This document shows positions 5,130 through 5,549 of a stretch of 5,549 bases of DNA, one piece after another (positions within the stretch are counted from its first letter, which is position 1; each line of letters starts with the position of its first letter). Location: NCBI GenBank assembly GCA_012032975.1, contig JAAUPU010000258.1, positions 1-5,549 of the forward strand, in the 5' to 3' direction. Position numbers and translations under genes: made by a program. Origin of the DNA: Caldilineaceae bacterium (lineage in GTDB: Bacteria > Chloroflexota > Anaerolineae > Caldilineales > Caldilineaceae). Below the pieces are notes generated by a model that searched no databases, was not told the DNA's origin, and was given only the letters and a program-made list of their open reading frames with translations.

Positions 5130-5549
5130 GCCGCTGTATTCGCTGTGAAAGCAGACCGGGCCGTCGAAGCCGATGCGCTGGATCGCGGCGAGCACAGCCC
5201 GCCAGTCTACAAAGCCCTGGCCCATGCGCCGCACGGGCGTGTCCCAACTGATCTCCCCATCGTGCATCACCCGCTCGCGGATCAGATCCTTGAACGCGAT
5301 GACCGCCAGATAGTCGCGTACGATGTCGAGCGCCATTTCAATCGGCTCCCCGCAGAGCGCGAGGTGGCCTGTGTCGGCGAAGACGCCGATCTGCTGCGGG
5401 TCGAAGCCCTGCACGAGATGCATGACCGAGCTTGCGTTTAGCCCAACGTAGGAACCCGAGTGGGTATGCACAACGGTCTGGACACCGTACCGCTCCGAGA
5501 GCGCGGCGAAGCCAGCCAGGTGCTCGCGGATGCGCGACACTTCATCCCA
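5112..5549 (-). CDS. Sugar phosphate isomerase/epimerase-like protein, C-terminal part
   Basis: The gene enters from the right edge. The frame is open through position 5549 (WDEVSRIREHLAGF), so the GTG at 5540 is probably internal, and 145 residues are visible before a TGA at 5112-5114. This is the second half of a PF01261-type TIM barrel: HTHSGSYVG, VFADTGHLAL (Asp and His of the metal/catalytic site), IAFKDL, and CFHSEYSG near the end with the last acidic ligand. Compared with classical members, the usual Glu position appears as H (HTHSG) and the usual His of an HxKD motif is A (AFKD), so it belongs to a divergent subfamily and may not use the standard two-metal-ligand chemistry. The stop comes right after SEYSG, earlier than expected; see the frameshifted tail. 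It is upstream of the dehydratase on the same strand, with the plus-strand 65-aa gene between them. Confidence 0.85.
   Translation of the reverse strand, partial: WDEVSRIREHLAGFAALSERYGVQTVVHTHSGSYVGLNASSVMHLVQGFDPQQIGVFADTGHLALCGEPIEMALDIVRDYLAVIAFKDLIRERVMHDGEISWDTPVRRMGQGFVDWRAVLAAIQRIGFDGPVCFHSEYSGEPSRV

Overview
This 5.5 kb window is bacterial and GC-rich (by eye near 60%). It is dominated by genes for catabolism of sugar acids or deoxy sugars, interspersed with small hypothetical genes and short intergenic repeat elements built from TTCGTG words. The genes have clear Shine-Dalgarno sequences (GGAG, AGGAGG, AAGGAG) and spacious intergenic regions. The four-helix DUF6069-like membrane protein, the mix of TIM-barrel isomerases and the AATTCGTG/CTTCGTG hairpin repeats suggest an environmental lineage such as Chloroflexota. 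That placement is a recollection-based inference and is weakly held. No rRNA, tRNA, CRISPR array, transposase or phage gene is visible.

Layout, left to right: (1) 1-544, minus strand, the N-terminal two thirds of an amidohydrolase-2 family hydrolase, cut by the window edge. (2) 545-739, intergenic, with an imperfect 30-nt-arm hairpin made of CTTCGTG words. (3) 740-1522, minus, a complete sugar phosphate isomerase/epimerase-type TIM barrel. (4) 1611-2417, minus, a 268-aa protein of unknown function with a Cys3-His finger-like N-terminus and a duplicated 56-residue C-terminal module. (5) 2418-3010, about 590 nt without a convincing gene, holding a second hairpin repeat and a candidate promoter. 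(6) 3011-3451, plus, a four-helix DUF6069-like membrane protein. (7) 3462-4625, minus, an enolase-superfamily acid-sugar dehydratase close to L-rhamnonate dehydratase. (8) 4626-4870, a divergent intergenic region with a third repeat copy and a candidate promoter for the dehydratase. (9) 4871-5068, plus, a 65-aa orphan. (10) 5112-5549, minus, the C-terminal part of a second sugar isomerase/epimerase-like protein whose 3' end appears frameshifted.

The four recognisable metabolic genes lie on the minus strand and fit one theme: lactone or acid hydrolysis (amidohydrolase), acid-sugar dehydration (RhmD-like), and ketose/aldose isomerisation or epimerisation (two AP-endonuclease-2 fold proteins). 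They are not a tight operon, because unrelated genes, repeats and probably separate promoters lie between them. The exact substrate cannot be read from this window; L-rhamnonate or another 6-deoxy aldonate is the best guess.

The points most worth a second look are the apparent one-base frameshift at the end of the right-hand isomerase, the exact 27-nt repeat shared by two intergenic regions together with its hairpin relatives, the two-module Cys3-His protein, and a substituted substrate-side histidine in the RhmD-like enzyme. I see no clear evidence of a wholly new defence or mobile system here.
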